From positions 2,232,001 through 2,296,000 of the forward strand of contig NZ_JAUSWY010000001.1 of NCBI RefSeq assembly GCF_030815585.1: a stretch of DNA of 64,000 nt, written 5' to 3'. Positions 18,882 to 27,554 of the stretch are shown piece after piece. Below the pieces are notes generated by a model, which saw only the letters and a list, made by a program, of their open reading frames with translations, was not told the origin of the DNA and did not search any database. Position 1 is the stretch's first letter, and each line of letters begins with the position of its first letter. A program made the translations under genes and the position numbers. This DNA is from Arthrobacter pascens. GTDB lineage: Bacteria; Actinomycetota; Actinomycetes; Actinomycetales; Micrococcaceae.

Positions 18882-19226
18882 ATGACCATCCGCGACGGGC
18901 ACCTCGCCGGAGACAACACCGTCTACCCATACAACGGCGACCCCCAGGACGGTCTCACACTCCCGCTGAAAGCGACCCAGTCCAGCCAGATCAGCACCGA
19001 ATTCGTCTACCGCGGCAGCACCATCCCACCGACAAACCGCATCACCCTGCCGCCCTCGACGAAAGAAGACCGCACAGCGGACGCCGTCGATGACCGCGTG
19101 AAAGCACTACACAAGATGAACACGGGCGAGGCCCTCGAACAAGCCAAGACGCTCTGGGAGGCATGCTGGACGCGATCAGATCCTGACCACGCCATGGAGG
19201 CCAACGGAAATGCGACTGCAAAGTAG
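18882..19226 (+). CDS. Unknown protein, paralogue of the one at 57881-58306, beside module B
   Basis: 114 residues from ATG 18882 (MTIRDGHLAGDNTV). It shares with the 57881-58306 product the blocks IRDG..AGDNTV, DG.TLPL.ATQSSQI..EF, YRG.TI.P.NR.TLP, then ADAVDDRVK..H.MN.GEALEQA. I do not recognise the family. It may be the C-terminal part of a larger plasmid- or element-borne protein, because the upstream sequence is not shared and the start lacks a good ribosome binding site. Both copies end ~200 bp before a repeat module, in the same orientation. Confidence 0.5.
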   Translation: MTIRDGHLAGDNTVYPYNGDPQDGLTLPLKATQSSQISTEFVYRGSTIPPTNRITLPPSTKEDRTADAVDDRVKALHKMNTGEALEQAKTLWEACWTRSDPDHAMEANGNATAK

Positions 19227-19352
19227 AGAAGTCTTTCACAGCCGGAACCGGTCATGTCGCCCACTCCGTAAACCACAATGAAGAAGTAACGAAGAGCCGA
19301 GCCGTCGAGTCTTCAGTAGAAAGGAGCCACCGACCATAAAACGGCCACCAAC

Positions 19353-19380
19353 AAAAAATGGGCCCCCCGGAGGGACCCAT
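19353..19380 (-). terminator. Intrinsic terminator beyond module B
   Basis: On the minus strand ATGGGTCCC-TCCG-GGGGGCCCAT is followed by TTTTTTG: a 9-bp stem and U-run. Module D has the same arrangement at 58457-58480. Confidence 0.8.
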
Positions 19381-19398
19381 CAATGAACAATTTGTGCA

Positions 19399-19569
19399 CA
19401 CTCAGAGGCCCACAAGCCCCTGAAGAGGGAAAACACGTGCCCGAGGTGGGACTCGAACCGCATTCCAACCCCTGCAAACACTGGGAACTTCCGAAAACAT
19501 AGCCAATCCGAGCCAGTCCGGCCGATGTACGGCCCAGTCCGAAGCGAAAAGTGTGCACAATGTGCACAC
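19399..19569 (-). repeat. Repeat module B: dyad, core, tRNA 3'-end sequence, hairpin
   Basis: Same architecture and spacing as module A: dyad 19551-19569, tRNA 3'-end sequence 19438-19457, and hairpin CAGGGGC/GCCTCTG (19402-19422), in which a G-U pair replaces an A-U of module A. The core has GGCCG-TACAT-CGGCC, able to form a second hairpin. A half-dyad TGTGCACAC also sits just past the hairpin. Confidence 0.85.
19551..19569. promoter_or_regulatory. 19-nt dyad of module B
   Basis: GTGTGCACA-A-TGTGCACAC, identical to module A. Confidence 0.8.
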
Positions 19570-20020
19570 CCTTCTTTTGCCCATTTCGCTGCCCCATTCG
19601 CCGACTCGGGCGCCCGGACGGGCTGGACTACACGGATTGCTTGATCCAGCACCAGTCCCCCACGTTGTCCTCTCGCACTTCGCATGGCGGCCTGTCCGCT
19701 ACGACAACGACATCCCAGAATGGCGACCGCTCAAAGGCAAACCAGGAAGAGCTGGCTGAGGCCAGACCGAACGAAACGTCCATTATCGGCATTCGAAAGA
19801 GGCTGGGAAGCGGCTTTTTTGACAGCCTGCAGTCCGGGCCACCCAGTGACCAGTTGAAGGCGACGAATCGGTCGATGGATTACCGGGCGTTCCTAGGGAC
19901 CGCGTTCGAAACCGAAGTAGGCGATCCCTTCCTCATCAAGTCGGACCACAGCTCCAAGACACCATAATGCCCTGGAGCGCGTTACGCCTGGCACCGAGTC
20001 GCTCTGGAGGGTCTGAGCGG
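19570..20020. other. Spacer, no recognised gene
   Basis: A plus-strand frame runs from 19551 to 19967, but its sequence is family-less and starts inside the dyad. I do not call it. Confidence 0.4.
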
Positions 20021-20920
20021 CTAACGTGCCAGCCTGGTCTCCTCCTCCAAGTGGCCGAGTTTGTCCGGGTTCCGCATGGCGAAGATCCGTGCGATCCTGC
20101 CGTCCTCCACCACCAGGCTGATGAGTGACGGACCGCCTGCTTCGTCGTCGATCCGGATGCCGAGGGCGCCGTTGAGCCAGAGCAGAGCAATTTTCGGGTT
20201 GAGCGCGGCCTGCGGGAAGGACCGCAGCAGATTTGTCACCTTCTTCGCGCCGTACACCGGCACCCGAACTGCCTGGGCGACGCCGCCGCCGTCGGCGATG
20301 AGTACGACGTCAGGCGCCAGTACGTCCATCAAGCCCTGCACATCCCCGGTGGTGACCGCCGCCAGGAACCGTTCGACGACTTCCTGCTGCTCGCTGCGGT
20401 GCACGCGCATGCGGGGGCGCCGGGCGGCCACATGAGAGCGCGCACGGCTGACGATCTGGCGCACGGCGGCCGCTGACTTGCCCACGGCCTCGGCAATCTC
20501 CTCGTAGGGCACGTCGAAAACCTCCCGCAGTACGAAGACCGCCCGCTCCACAGGGGTGAGCGATTCGAGAACCGTGAGCATGGCGATCGAGACGCTTTCG
20601 GCCAGTTCCACGTCCTCGGCGACATCCGGCACGGTGAGCAGGGGCTCGGGCAGCCATTCCCCGACGTAATCCTCCCGTCGTCGTGACAGCGCGCGGAGGC
20701 GGTTGAGCGCCTGGCGGGTGACGATACGAACGAGGTAGGCCCGCGGGTCACGCACCTCTGCGCGGGCCCCTGCGCCCAGGTCCGACCACCGCAGCCAGGT
20801 CTCCTGCACCACGTCCTCGGCATCGGCGGCGGAGCCGATCATCTCGTAGGCGACGGTGAAGAGCAGGCTGCGGTGGGCGACGAAGAGGTCCAATTTGTCG
20901 GTGGTCCCGGAGTTGCCCAT
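20021..20920 (-). CDS. sigJ: ECF RNA polymerase sigma factor, ECF41/SigJ type
   Basis: 299 residues. Sigma region 2 is at ~1-80 (YEMIGSAADAEDVVQETWLRW) and region 4 at ~125-180 (LESLTPVERAVFVLREVFDVPYEEIAEAV). A SnoaL/NTF2-like C-terminal domain replaces an anti-sigma factor. The ECF41 hallmarks WLPEP, ADGGG and NPDKL are all present. In this group the C-terminal domain both activates and restrains the sigma factor. It lies 5 bp downstream of the carboxymuconolactone decarboxylase gene on the same strand, the standard ECF41 partner. A TGTCACA promoter precedes that pair. Confidence 0.92.
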   Translation of the reverse strand: MGNSGTTDKLDLFVAHRSLLFTVAYEMIGSAADAEDVVQETWLRWSDLGAGARAEVRDPRAYLVRIVTRQALNRLRALSRRREDYVGEWLPEPLLTVPDVAEDVELAESVSIAMLTVLESLTPVERAVFVLREVFDVPYEEIAEAVGKSAAAVRQIVSRARSHVAARRPRMRVHRSEQQEVVERFLAAVTTGDVQGLMDVLAPDVVLIADGGGVAQAVRVPVYGAKKVTNLLRSFPQAALNPKIALLWLNGALGIRIDDEAGGPSLISLVVEDGRIARIFAMRNPDKLGHLEEETRLAR

Positions 20921-20925
20921 GTCGG

Positions 20926-21507
20926 TCAGGCTACTCCGCGCCCGCTTGGTACCGCGAGCGGCTTCAGGCCGCAGGCATCCGCGAATCCTTCGGACTCGAT
21001 GCCCAGCGCGACGTTGCCGCGGGTTGTGAGGTTGGCGTAGCCGATGACGCTGGTCAGCTCAACCAGGGCCGGTGCGCCGAGCTGCTCGAGCAGCCGGGCA
21101 GCGAGCTCGTCCGTGACGATTACGGGAGTCGTGCTCATGGCCTCGGCATATTCCAGGACATCCCGCTCCAGGGGCGTGAAGACCCCGGAGTCGCGCCAGC
21201 GCGGGATCTGCTGAGCCTTGTCCAGGTCGAGGCCGTGGTTGTGCGCCATGAAGTAGTTGAAGTCCAGGCACCACGAGCACCCGATGAGGGAGGCTACGGC
21301 CATGTGAGCGTAGGACTTCAGCGACTCATCGCAGCTGTTCCACTTCTGCAGTTTCTGTCCGAAGCCCATGGATGCCTTGAGAACGGGCTGGTTGTGCCAC
21401 ATTACGCCCAGCGATTCCGGGACTTTGCCGAACATCTTCGTGCTGAACTTCTTGATGAGTGCGCCGTAGAAACCGGTGATTTCTGCGGCCGGGATCCTGG
21501 TGGTCAT
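20926..21507 (-). CDS. Carboxymuconolactone decarboxylase/AhpD-family protein
   Basis: 193 residues. The redox motif CSWC with a nearby histidine (SLIGCSWCLDFNYFMAH) is the AhpD-type peroxidase/disulfide site. These proteins are small helical oligomers that act as alkylhydroperoxidase-like or lactone-converting enzymes; as an ECF41 target, a redox role is likely. The start at 21507 is fixed by AGGAGG just upstream; the frame is open to 21552 but without a ribosome binding site. First gene of an operon with sigJ. Confidence 0.88.
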   Translation of the reverse strand: MTTRIPAAEITGFYGALIKKFSTKMFGKVPESLGVMWHNQPVLKASMGFGQKLQKWNSCDESLKSYAHMAVASLIGCSWCLDFNYFMAHNHGLDLDKAQQIPRWRDSGVFTPLERDVLEYAEAMSTTPVIVTDELAARLLEQLGAPALVELTSVIGYANLTTRGNVALGIESEGFADACGLKPLAVPSGRGVA

Positions 21508-21547
21508 GACTCCTCCTGCGGGTCGGTTCTGGGTCCTACGACATGAA

Positions 21548-21574
21548 GACACCGCCCGCGCCAGATCTGTGACA
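21548..21574 (-). promoter_or_regulatory. Predicted ECF41/SigJ promoter of the CMD-sigJ operon
   Basis: Minus strand: TGTCACA (-35), 16-nt spacer starting GATCTGG, then TGTC (-10; consensus CGTC). Two similar sites occur at 51.0 and 52.2 kb. Confidence 0.6.
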
Positions 21575-21684
21575 GCGACGCCGCGAAACGAAGAGCGCGG
21601 CTAGGGCCAAGAAGAGCCGCGCAGGGGCAGCCGTGGGGCCTGAACGGGCCAAGAACGGCCCTGCGTGATAGGACCAATGAAAAT

Positions 21685-21718
21685 AAGAAGGGAGACGGTG
21701 CAAACCGTCTCCCTTCTT
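21685..21718. terminator. 14-bp perfect hairpin
   Basis: AAGAAGGGAGACGG and CCGTCTCCCTTCTT flank a six-base loop. It is symmetric enough to act on either strand, with A/T-rich outer pairs on both sides. Confidence 0.7.
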
Positions 21719-21970
21719 GCGTTAGTTCAGTTGCATGGTCGTTTACCTCTTGGCGGGGAGAATCGAGTACCGGGTACTCGTGCGCTTCAACCCGCAGTGA
21801 CTTGTACTGGTATTTGTACTAGAGCGCTGCCCGCATGCCGCTGCGAACATCAAGTGATCAAGTGGATGGGGGAATCGAATATGAAGCAGTATCGCCCATC
21901 TCGGAGCCCTTGCTGTGGCCTCTACGCATCTGGGTGCAGTGGCAAGACAACTTGAAGGAGAACGGTCAGT

Positions 21971-22441
21971 ATGACCCCTCCCGAAGCGCAAGCCCCCGGC
22001 TTCCGGGTTGGGAAGCCCGTCTACGGGCCGACACCGTACGAAGCTGGAGAGCGGTTGGAGCCGCGGCCATGGCCTCTTGGCCCGCGTGAGAGCTACGGGA
22101 AAGTGGACTTTGATGACAGCGAGGGAAAGGCCGTCCTCACCGTCTACGTACAGCGCGAGCCCGATGAAGGTTACGTCCTGCACGTCGAGCACCTAGCCGC
22201 GCCGCTGCGGGTGGATGGTACGCTCCTTCGCCTGAGCCCGGCGCCTCACGTTGATAGGGACGCCGCGGACTTCCGCCGGATCACCGCTGCCCGGACGGCC
22301 GCCGCGAAGGCCCAGGCCGAGCTCGACGCCGCCGTCAGCGCAGCCCGCGCGAACGGAGACTCCTGGGAGGTTATCGGTGCCGCCCTCGGCACGTCCGCTC
22401 GAACTGCGCGGGAGCGGGAGTCGGCACCATCGAGGCTCTGA
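21971..22441 (+). CDS. Hypothetical protein with a C-terminal HTH-like end
   Basis: 156 residues, well placed behind GAAGGAG. Residues ~40-90 contain strand-like segments (SYGKVDFDDSEGKAVLTVYV, GYVLHVEHLAAPL). Residues ~105-150 are alanine-rich helices ending in DSWEVIGAALGTSARTARER, which resembles the recognition part of a helix-turn-helix. It could be a small DNA-binding protein of an integrated element. No relatives recognised by name. Confidence 0.6.
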   Translation: MTPPEAQAPGFRVGKPVYGPTPYEAGERLEPRPWPLGPRESYGKVDFDDSEGKAVLTVYVQREPDEGYVLHVEHLAAPLRVDGTLLRLSPAPHVDRDAADFRRITAARTAAAKAQAELDAAVSAARANGDSWEVIGAALGTSARTARERESAPSRL

Positions 22442-22471
22442 GTGAGAAATGTGGTCAGGAATCGGTGTAGG

Positions 22472-22512
22472 CGACTTCTGACATCTGCGCAGACGGCTTC
22501 TGAAAATGGCAG
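22472..22512. repeat. Resolution-site-like repeat, copy 1
   Basis: CGACTTCTGACAT, a short spacer, then GACGGCTTCTGAAAATGGCA. It matches copy 2 at 24522-24559 in sequence and orientation. The TGCCATTTTCAGAAG end resembles, from memory, the resolvase region of Tn3-family transposons; not verified. Confidence 0.45.
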
Positions 22513-22661
22513 AACCTGAAGGTTCCCGCGTAACACTTCTGTCCCGGAAGTAATTCCACAACGCTCTTCCCGTAGCCGTGTCCGGAACGGGGGTGTCTGA
22601 ATAGCGGTGGATCCGGGATTGGCCTCACATGCCGGGCGATGCCTGGCGGGGAGGACTGATC

Positions 22662-22850
22662 ATGAGCGGAACCATGGTGCCGCTGGCGACTGAAGTGGAT
22701 CAGCAAGAGTTAGCGCAGCAGCTCCTGGCCCAGGCCAGGGAACAGGGCGTCGACCTTGCCGGCCCGGACGGGCTGTTGAACCGGTTGACGAAAAATGCCC
22801 TGGAGACCGCTCTGGAAGCGGAGATGGACGAGCTCCCCGTCTCGACCGGT
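22662..22850 (+). pseudogene. IS256-family transposase, N-terminal remnant
   Basis: ELAQQLLAQAREQGVDLAGPDGLLNRLTKNALETALEAEMDE is the conserved N-terminal stretch of IS256-type transposases. After AEMDE the sequence is unrelated and the catalytic DDE core is absent. Dead fragment. Confidence 0.85.
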
Positions 22851-23043
22851 CCACCAACCAGCAAACGCCAACATAACCTCAGGGAACCTCTAAATGGGCG
22901 GTTCCAACTACCATTGAGTCAAGGCAATACCAGCCCTTGTCTCACATGTGATTGAAGGCGCCAGGGTCCTGCACCTTTCCCTATGTCTCCGACTTGGCTG
23001 GACGAAACCCTGACGGTCACGGCGTCGCCGCTATCCTTAATAG

Positions 23044-24507
23044 ATGACTGCCGCAGCTGAATCCACCGTTACCTTGGACGGTCGCTTCGCCCGCGAGTTT
23101 GCCGAGATGGCTATTCCGTGGCGGGCGGAGGAAGTTCCTGACCCGCGACTGCTTGTACTCAACGAGCCGCTGGCAGCTGAGCTGGACCTGGACCCTGCCT
23201 TCCTCCGGAGTCCTGAGGGGCTTCTGATGCTGATTGGAAACAGGGTCCCCGACGGTGCCACACCGGTGGCGCAGGCCTACGCCGGTCACCAGTTCGGCTG
23301 GTACGCCCCTCGTCTGGGTGACGGGCGTGCCCTCCTGCTCGGTGAGGTCGCGCACACGGACGGCCAGCTTCGCGACCTCCACCTGAAAGGCTCCGGTCGC
23401 ACACCATTCGCCCGCGGTGGTGACGGTCTCGCCGTCGTCGGTCCGATGCTGCGGGAGTATATCGTGAGCGAGGCGATGCACGCGTTGGGAATCCCCACCA
23501 CACGATCCCTCGCCGTTGTGGCAACGGGGCGCCCCGTACAGCGTGAGACTGTCCTGCCGGGAGCCGTGCTCACCCGCGTGGCCAGCAGCCATCTCCGCGT
23601 GGGCAGCTTCCAATACGCAAGGGCCACCGGCAACATCGGCCTCCTGCGCCGACTCGCAGATCATGCAATCATCCGTCACCATCCCTCTGCCGCTGAAACC
23701 GGGAACCCCTATCTTGCACTGCTCCAGGCGGTGATCGCCGCCCAGGCTTCGCTGATGGCCCAGTGGATGCTGGTGGGTTTCGTCCACGGCGTGATGAACA
23801 CAGACAACATGACGATCTCGGGCGAGACCATCGACTACGGTCCGTGTGCCTTCCTGGATGCATTCAACCCGGCCGCCGTCTACAGTTCCATCGACGAGGG
23901 TGGCCGCTACGCCTACCGCAACCAGCCGCTAGTGGCTGAGTGGAACCTGTCCCGGCTCGCCGAAACGCTCCTGCCGCTCATCCACGAGGACCAGGAGCAG
24001 GCGGTGGCGCTTGCAGTTGAATCACTCGAAACGTTCCGCGGGCAGTACAGTGCCGCCTGGTCGGCAGGCATGAAGGCCAAGCTTGGCCTGCATAACAACA
24101 GCGACGACGACGCGGCGTCGACTCTCGTCGACGAGCTACTGCCTCTCCTCCAGGAAAGTCCCGTCGACTACACCTCATTCTTCCGGAACCTCGCCAAAGC
24201 GGCCCGCGGGCATGCGGAATCGGCGCGGAGAATGGTCCTGGACCTGGCAGCGTTTGACGCCTGGACGGAACGCTGGCTCGCCTTAAAACCCGACGCCGAC
24301 GCTATGGACCGGGTCAACCCTGCTTACATTCCCCGCAACCACCTCGTGGAAGAAGCCCTCGCTGCGGCCACTGAGGGCGATCTTGATCCGCTCAAAAGAC
24401 TTCTGGACGCTGTGGCTGCTCCCTACGACGAGCGTACTGGTCTTGAGCAATACACCGCTGGCGCCCCGGAAGACTTCGGCGCATACCGCACCTTCTGCGG
24501 AACCTGA
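23044..24507 (+). CDS. selO: Protein adenylyltransferase SelO (YdiU family)
   Basis: 487 residues, the normal size for bacterial SelO without the selenocysteine tail. This pseudokinase fold transfers AMP from ATP to Ser/Thr/Tyr of target proteins, tied to oxidative stress in other bacteria. Diagnostic sequence: [22 protein letters not shown] (residues ~80-101), [14 protein letters not shown] (~115-128), and the metal site [23 protein letters not shown] around residue 255 (DYG in place of kinase DFG). It stands alone, framed by two resolution-site-like repeats and an IS256 remnant, so it may have arrived on a transposon. Confidence 0.92.
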   Translation: MTAAAESTVTLDGRFAREFAEMAIPWRAEEVPDPRLLVLNEPLAAELDLDPAFLRSPEGLLMLIGNRVPDGATPVAQAYAGHQFGWYAPRLGDGRALLLGEVAHTDGQLRDLHLKGSGRTPFARGGDGLAVVGPMLREYIVSEAMHALGIPTTRSLAVVATGRPVQRETVLPGAVLTRVASSHLRVGSFQYARATGNIGLLRRLADHAIIRHHPSAAETGNPYLALLQAVIAAQASLMAQWMLVGFVHGVMNTDNMTISGETIDYGPCAFLDAFNPAAVYSSIDEGGRYAYRNQPLVAEWNLSRLAETLLPLIHEDQEQAVALAVESLETFRGQYSAAWSAGMKAKLGLHNNSDDDAASTLVDELLPLLQESPVDYTSFFRNLAKAARGHAESARRMVLDLAAFDAWTERWLALKPDADAMDRVNPAYIPRNHLVEEALAAATEGDLDPLKRLLDAVAAPYDERTGLEQYTAGAPEDFGAYRTFCGT

Positions 24508-24521
24508 CCCTAACAGCTAAC

Positions 24522-24559
24522 CGACTTCGGACATTCCGTGACGACTTCGGAAAATGACA
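24522..24559. repeat. Resolution-site-like repeat, copy 2
   Basis: CGACTTCGGACAT, spacer, ACGACTTCGGAAAATGACA: the same arrangement and orientation as 22472-22512. It lies just after the selO stop. Confidence 0.45.
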
Positions 24560-25002
24560 CCGACACTGTTAGATCCGCGTAACTAGAGCGCCACAAAAGT
24601 TGTTCCAAAAGTCCCTCTCATTTCCAGCGTTCGGAAATGACCTTCGAAGCAACGGTCAGCCTACATGTGCAGGACCATTCGCAGCCGCCGTAAGTGGCGG
24701 TCCCCGACCTCGGAACAGCCTCCCCGAACCCTCACACCTCTGGCCAAACACGTATATGCGGCACTGCCTTGCAGCAGACAAGACCGTCGAATCTCAGTCT
24801 GCCAGCTCCCGATTGACCCGCGCCGAACGCACGCCCATGCCAACGAGTCGTTTCACAGGTTCCGGGACGAAGCAACAGCCCGCCGTCAGAACTTTGCTCG
24901 GCGGTAGTCATGTCGTTCAGCCCACGTGCCGCCAATGAATGCGTGTAGGGCTAGGAGAGAGGAGCATGCCAACCGTGATCAGGTGTTAAAAAACAGACTT
25001 AA
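24560..25002. other. Gene-free spacer downstream of selO
   Basis: No protein-like frame. It ends at the variant dyad. Confidence 0.4.
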
Positions 25003-25021
25003 GTGTGGACAATGTCCACAC
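25003..25021. promoter_or_regulatory. Variant dyad with paired base change
   Basis: GTGTGGACA-A-TGTCCACAC: the module dyad with C to G in the left arm and the matching G to C in the right arm, so symmetry is kept. No tRNA-like sequence accompanies it. Confidence 0.7.
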
Positions 25022-25114
25022 CACCTTTGGCCCGACAAATGTCCTTATCGACCCACGCACCTAGACGACTCGGAGCAGTTAGTCAGGAACAAGCTTAGAA
25101 AAAGTTGCCCCAAG

Positions 25115-25330
25115 TCATGTCATCAAGACAGTCAAGGACCATGAACAGGTAAGTGGCCAACCAGGCCGCCACAACCAAGAAAGGAACGCATAGCCCCAGT
25201 AGAGAGCAGGCGGAAGGCCCACTAGCCAGGGACTTGAACCCCCACCCACACACCTAAACAGGCCCCGCGGCGGCCAGGCCACAACCCGCGAACCTAGCGT
25301 CAGAGGACGCCACCACAAGCTTTGTACACA
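25115..25330 (-). pseudogene. Diverged relative of the small hydrophobic ORF beside module C
   Basis: Minus-strand reading LTLGSRVVAWPPRGLFRCVGGGSSPWLVGLPPALYWGYAFLSW parallels the 7615-7839 product. No separate start is obvious; the open frame runs on from the module. The flanking DNA aligns with that at 7.6-7.84 kb. It could be a decayed copy. Confidence 0.3.
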
Positions 25331-25341
25331 CGTCAAAGCAA

Positions 25342-25360
25342 AAACCCCTCTGACGAGGGG
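25342..25360 (-). terminator. Intrinsic terminator of module C
   Basis: 6-bp GC stem, four-base loop and U-run on the minus strand. Confidence 0.8.
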
Positions 25361-25481
25361 ATCCACTGTGCCCGAGGTGGGACTCGAACCGCATTCCAAC
25401 CCTTGAAAACACTGGGAACTCCAGAAAACATAGGCAAACCGAGCCAGTCCGGCCGATGTACGGCCCAGTACGAAGCCAACA

Positions 25482-25500
25482 GTGTGCACAATGTGCACAC
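25482..25500. promoter_or_regulatory. 19-nt dyad of module C
   Basis: GTGTGCACA-A-TGTGCACAC. A GC-rich hairpin (CCGCGC.CCCC/GGGGCGCGG) follows ~40 nt outward. Confidence 0.8.
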
Positions 25501-25606
25501 TGCGTTTCTGAGTCATTCTGAGCAGCACAGAGCGACTGCCGCGCTCCCCAACCAAGGGGCGCGGCAGCTTTGTTTTGTGCCGAAGGGCGTCGGCAGCAAG
25601 CCGTGA

Positions 25607-25960
25607 TCAGGAAGCTGTGACCGCCGGCCTGTGAAGGACCAGCTTGGTGGTCCGCTCCGCGTAGGCGTGCGGCGCATCATCAAAAGACACCAGGCTGCTG
25701 GTGACCGTTTCGGCCGGGAAATTGTTGGCGTTGATCCAGTCCAAAAGTTCGGGGAGCACTGCCCGGGGGTGGGAGACGCCCAGGTGCAGCGTGATGTCGT
25801 TTGCGTACATGTGCATCAGGGGGACGCCGGTATTGGTGGCCACGTAGTAGCCCACTGCCGTGCAGACTCCCCCGGGGGCCGTGGCACGGATGGCCCGTCG
25901 GACGCCTGAGGTCCTGCTGGATGCCTCCACCACAATGTCGTATCCCCGCCGGTTGGGCAC
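25607..25960 (-). pseudogene. Zinc-type alcohol dehydrogenase, C-terminal fragment
   Basis: 117 residues matching the end of medium-chain dehydrogenases: YDIVVEASSRTSGVRRAIRATAPGGVCTAVGYY (end of the nucleotide-binding fold) and a C-terminal segment ending TKLVLHRP. The catalytic zinc domain and the GxGxxG loop are missing. The upstream end breaks at about 25960, and ribosome binding and start sites are absent. Not functional. Confidence 0.8.
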
Positions 25961-26135
25961 CGCCCCGTTCCGCGCCGGCCGGTGCGCGTTGCCGTGCGGT
26001 CGGCGTGATCAGGGCGTGATGAGGTTGTAGCGGAGGGAGAGGCCGGGGACTATCTCACGCGCACTAGCGATCCCGTTTACACAGTGGGACATTAGTAGAC
26101 ATCGAGTAGTTCACCGCATCTTAAGGAGGCTTTCG

Positions 26136-27554
26136 ATGTCATCCTCGGCGCAGGTCCCTGCGGGCAGTGCAGCATCTCCCCCGGAGGCGAGGAAGAAGAA
26201 GGACAGGACCCATGTTCTCTATGTGTCGGTGATCGCAGCCGTCGTGCTGGGCGCTGTGCTCGGTCTGGTGGCGCCGGGCTTTGCACAGGCGCTGAAGCCG
26301 TTGGGCGACGGTTTCATTGCACTGATCAAGATGATGATCGCCCCGATCATCTTCTGCACCATCGTGCTGGGCGTTGGGTCGATCGCCAAGGCAGCCACGG
26401 TGGGCAAAGTCGGCGGTCTGGCGCTCGGCTACTTTATGCTAATGTCCACGTTCGCACTGGCCATCGGGCTCATTGTCGGCAACCTCGTTCAGCCGGGTGA
26501 AGGGCTCAACCTCCAGGGCGGTACCTTCGAAGCCGGAGGCGGGGAGGCCGCGGGAACCACCGAGTTTATCTTGGGCATCATCCCGACCACGCTGCTGTCC
26601 TCGCTGACCTCCGGCAGCATCTTGCAGACCCTGTTTGTGGCACTGCTGGTCGGTTTCGCCCTTCAGCGGATGGGCCGGTCGGGTGTGCCGATTCTCAAAG
26701 CGATTGGTTCGGTCCAGACGCTCGTGTTCCGGATCCTGGCGATGATCATGTGGCTGGCGCCCATCGGTGCTTTCGGCGCCATCGCCGCTGTCGTCGGGCA
26801 GACTGGCATCCAGGCGATTATCAGCTTGGCGACCCTCATGCTCGCCTTCTACATCACCTGCATTGTCTTCATCGTTGTGGTGCTGGGGACTCTGTTGAAG
26901 TTCGTCACCGGGGTCAGTATCTTCCGGTTGATGAGGTATCTGGCCCGTGAATATCTGCTCATTTTCTCCACTTCATCCTCCGAGGTGGCGCTGCCGCGGC
27001 TGATCGCCAAGATGGAGCACCTGGGTATCGCGAAGCCGGTGGTCGGTATCACGGTGCCGACGGGGTATTCCTTCAACCTGGACGGCACGGCCATTTACCT
27101 GACCATGGCCGCGTTGTTCGTCGCGGAAGCTCTGGGCACGCCGTTGTCCATCGGTGAGCAGATTTCGCTGCTGGTGTTCATGATCATCGCCTCCAAGGGC
27201 GCCGCTGGGGTCACCGGGGCTGGACTGGCCACCCTGGCCGGCGGTCTGCAGTCGCACCGGCCGGACCTGGTGGAGGGTGTGGGCCTGATCGTGGGGATCG
27301 ACCGGTTTATGTCCGAGGCCCGGGCGCTGACCAATTTCACCGGCAACGCCGTGGCCACGGTGCTGATCGGCACCTGGACCCGGGAAATTGACAAAGACCA
27401 GGTGGAGCAGGTCCTGTCCGGTGCCTTCCCGTTCGACGAAGTCACGATGGACGAAGACCATGGCTATGAGGGTCCTCCGGAAGGCGTCCGGGAACACGAG
27501 GAGCACGAACGGGAGGCTGCCGGTGCGGCGGCGCCGCGCAAGGAGGAACGATGA
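26136..27554 (+). CDS. dctA: Dicarboxylate/amino acid:cation symporter (DctA/GltP family)
   Basis: 472 residues with eight membrane segments and two re-entrant loops. ALIKMMIAPIIFCTIVLGVGSI, FSTSSSEVALPRLIAKME (serine-rich loop HP1), and PTGYSFNLDGTAIYLTMAALFVA (the NLDGT substrate site) are the family signatures. It takes up C4-dicarboxylates such as succinate, fumarate or malate with protons or sodium. AAGGAGG lies just before ATG 26136. The charged C-terminal tail is cytoplasmic. Its stop overlaps the start of the broken deaminase (ATGA), suggesting an operon. Confidence 0.92.
   Translation: MSSSAQVPAGSAASPPEARKKKDRTHVLYVSVIAAVVLGAVLGLVAPGFAQALKPLGDGFIALIKMMIAPIIFCTIVLGVGSIAKAATVGKVGGLALGYFMLMSTFALAIGLIVGNLVQPGEGLNLQGGTFEAGGGEAAGTTEFILGIIPTTLLSSLTSGSILQTLFVALLVGFALQRMGRSGVPILKAIGSVQTLVFRILAMIMWLAPIGAFGAIAAVVGQTGIQAIISLATLMLAFYITCIVFIVVVLGTLLKFVTGVSIFRLMRYLAREYLLIFSTSSSEVALPRLIAKMEHLGIAKPVVGITVPTGYSFNLDGTAIYLTMAALFVAEALGTPLSIGEQISLLVFMIIASKGAAGVTGAGLATLAGGLQSHRPDLVEGVGLIVGIDRFMSEARALTNFTGNAVATVLIGTWTREIDKDQVEQVLSGAFPFDEVTMDEDHGYEGPPEGVREHEEHEREAAGAAAPRKEER

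Larger units (their letters stand above)
25340..25500 (-). repeat. Repeat module C: dyad, core, tRNA 3'-end sequence, terminator
   Basis: Dyad 25482-25500; tRNA 3'-end sequence 25369-25388; same 131-nt spacing as A, B and D. Here the terminal hairpin is a textbook intrinsic terminator on the minus strand (CCCCTC-GTCA-GAGGGG-TTTTT, 25342-25360), so a transcript running through the module would end here. Confidence 0.85.

Noticed and set aside
19313..19597. Conserved small ORFs running through the repeat modules (VH.VHT...GLEC.SSPTSGT)
   Set aside because: The common frame follows from the indel-free DNA repeat and reads through the tRNA-like sequence; starts differ and the tails are unrelated.
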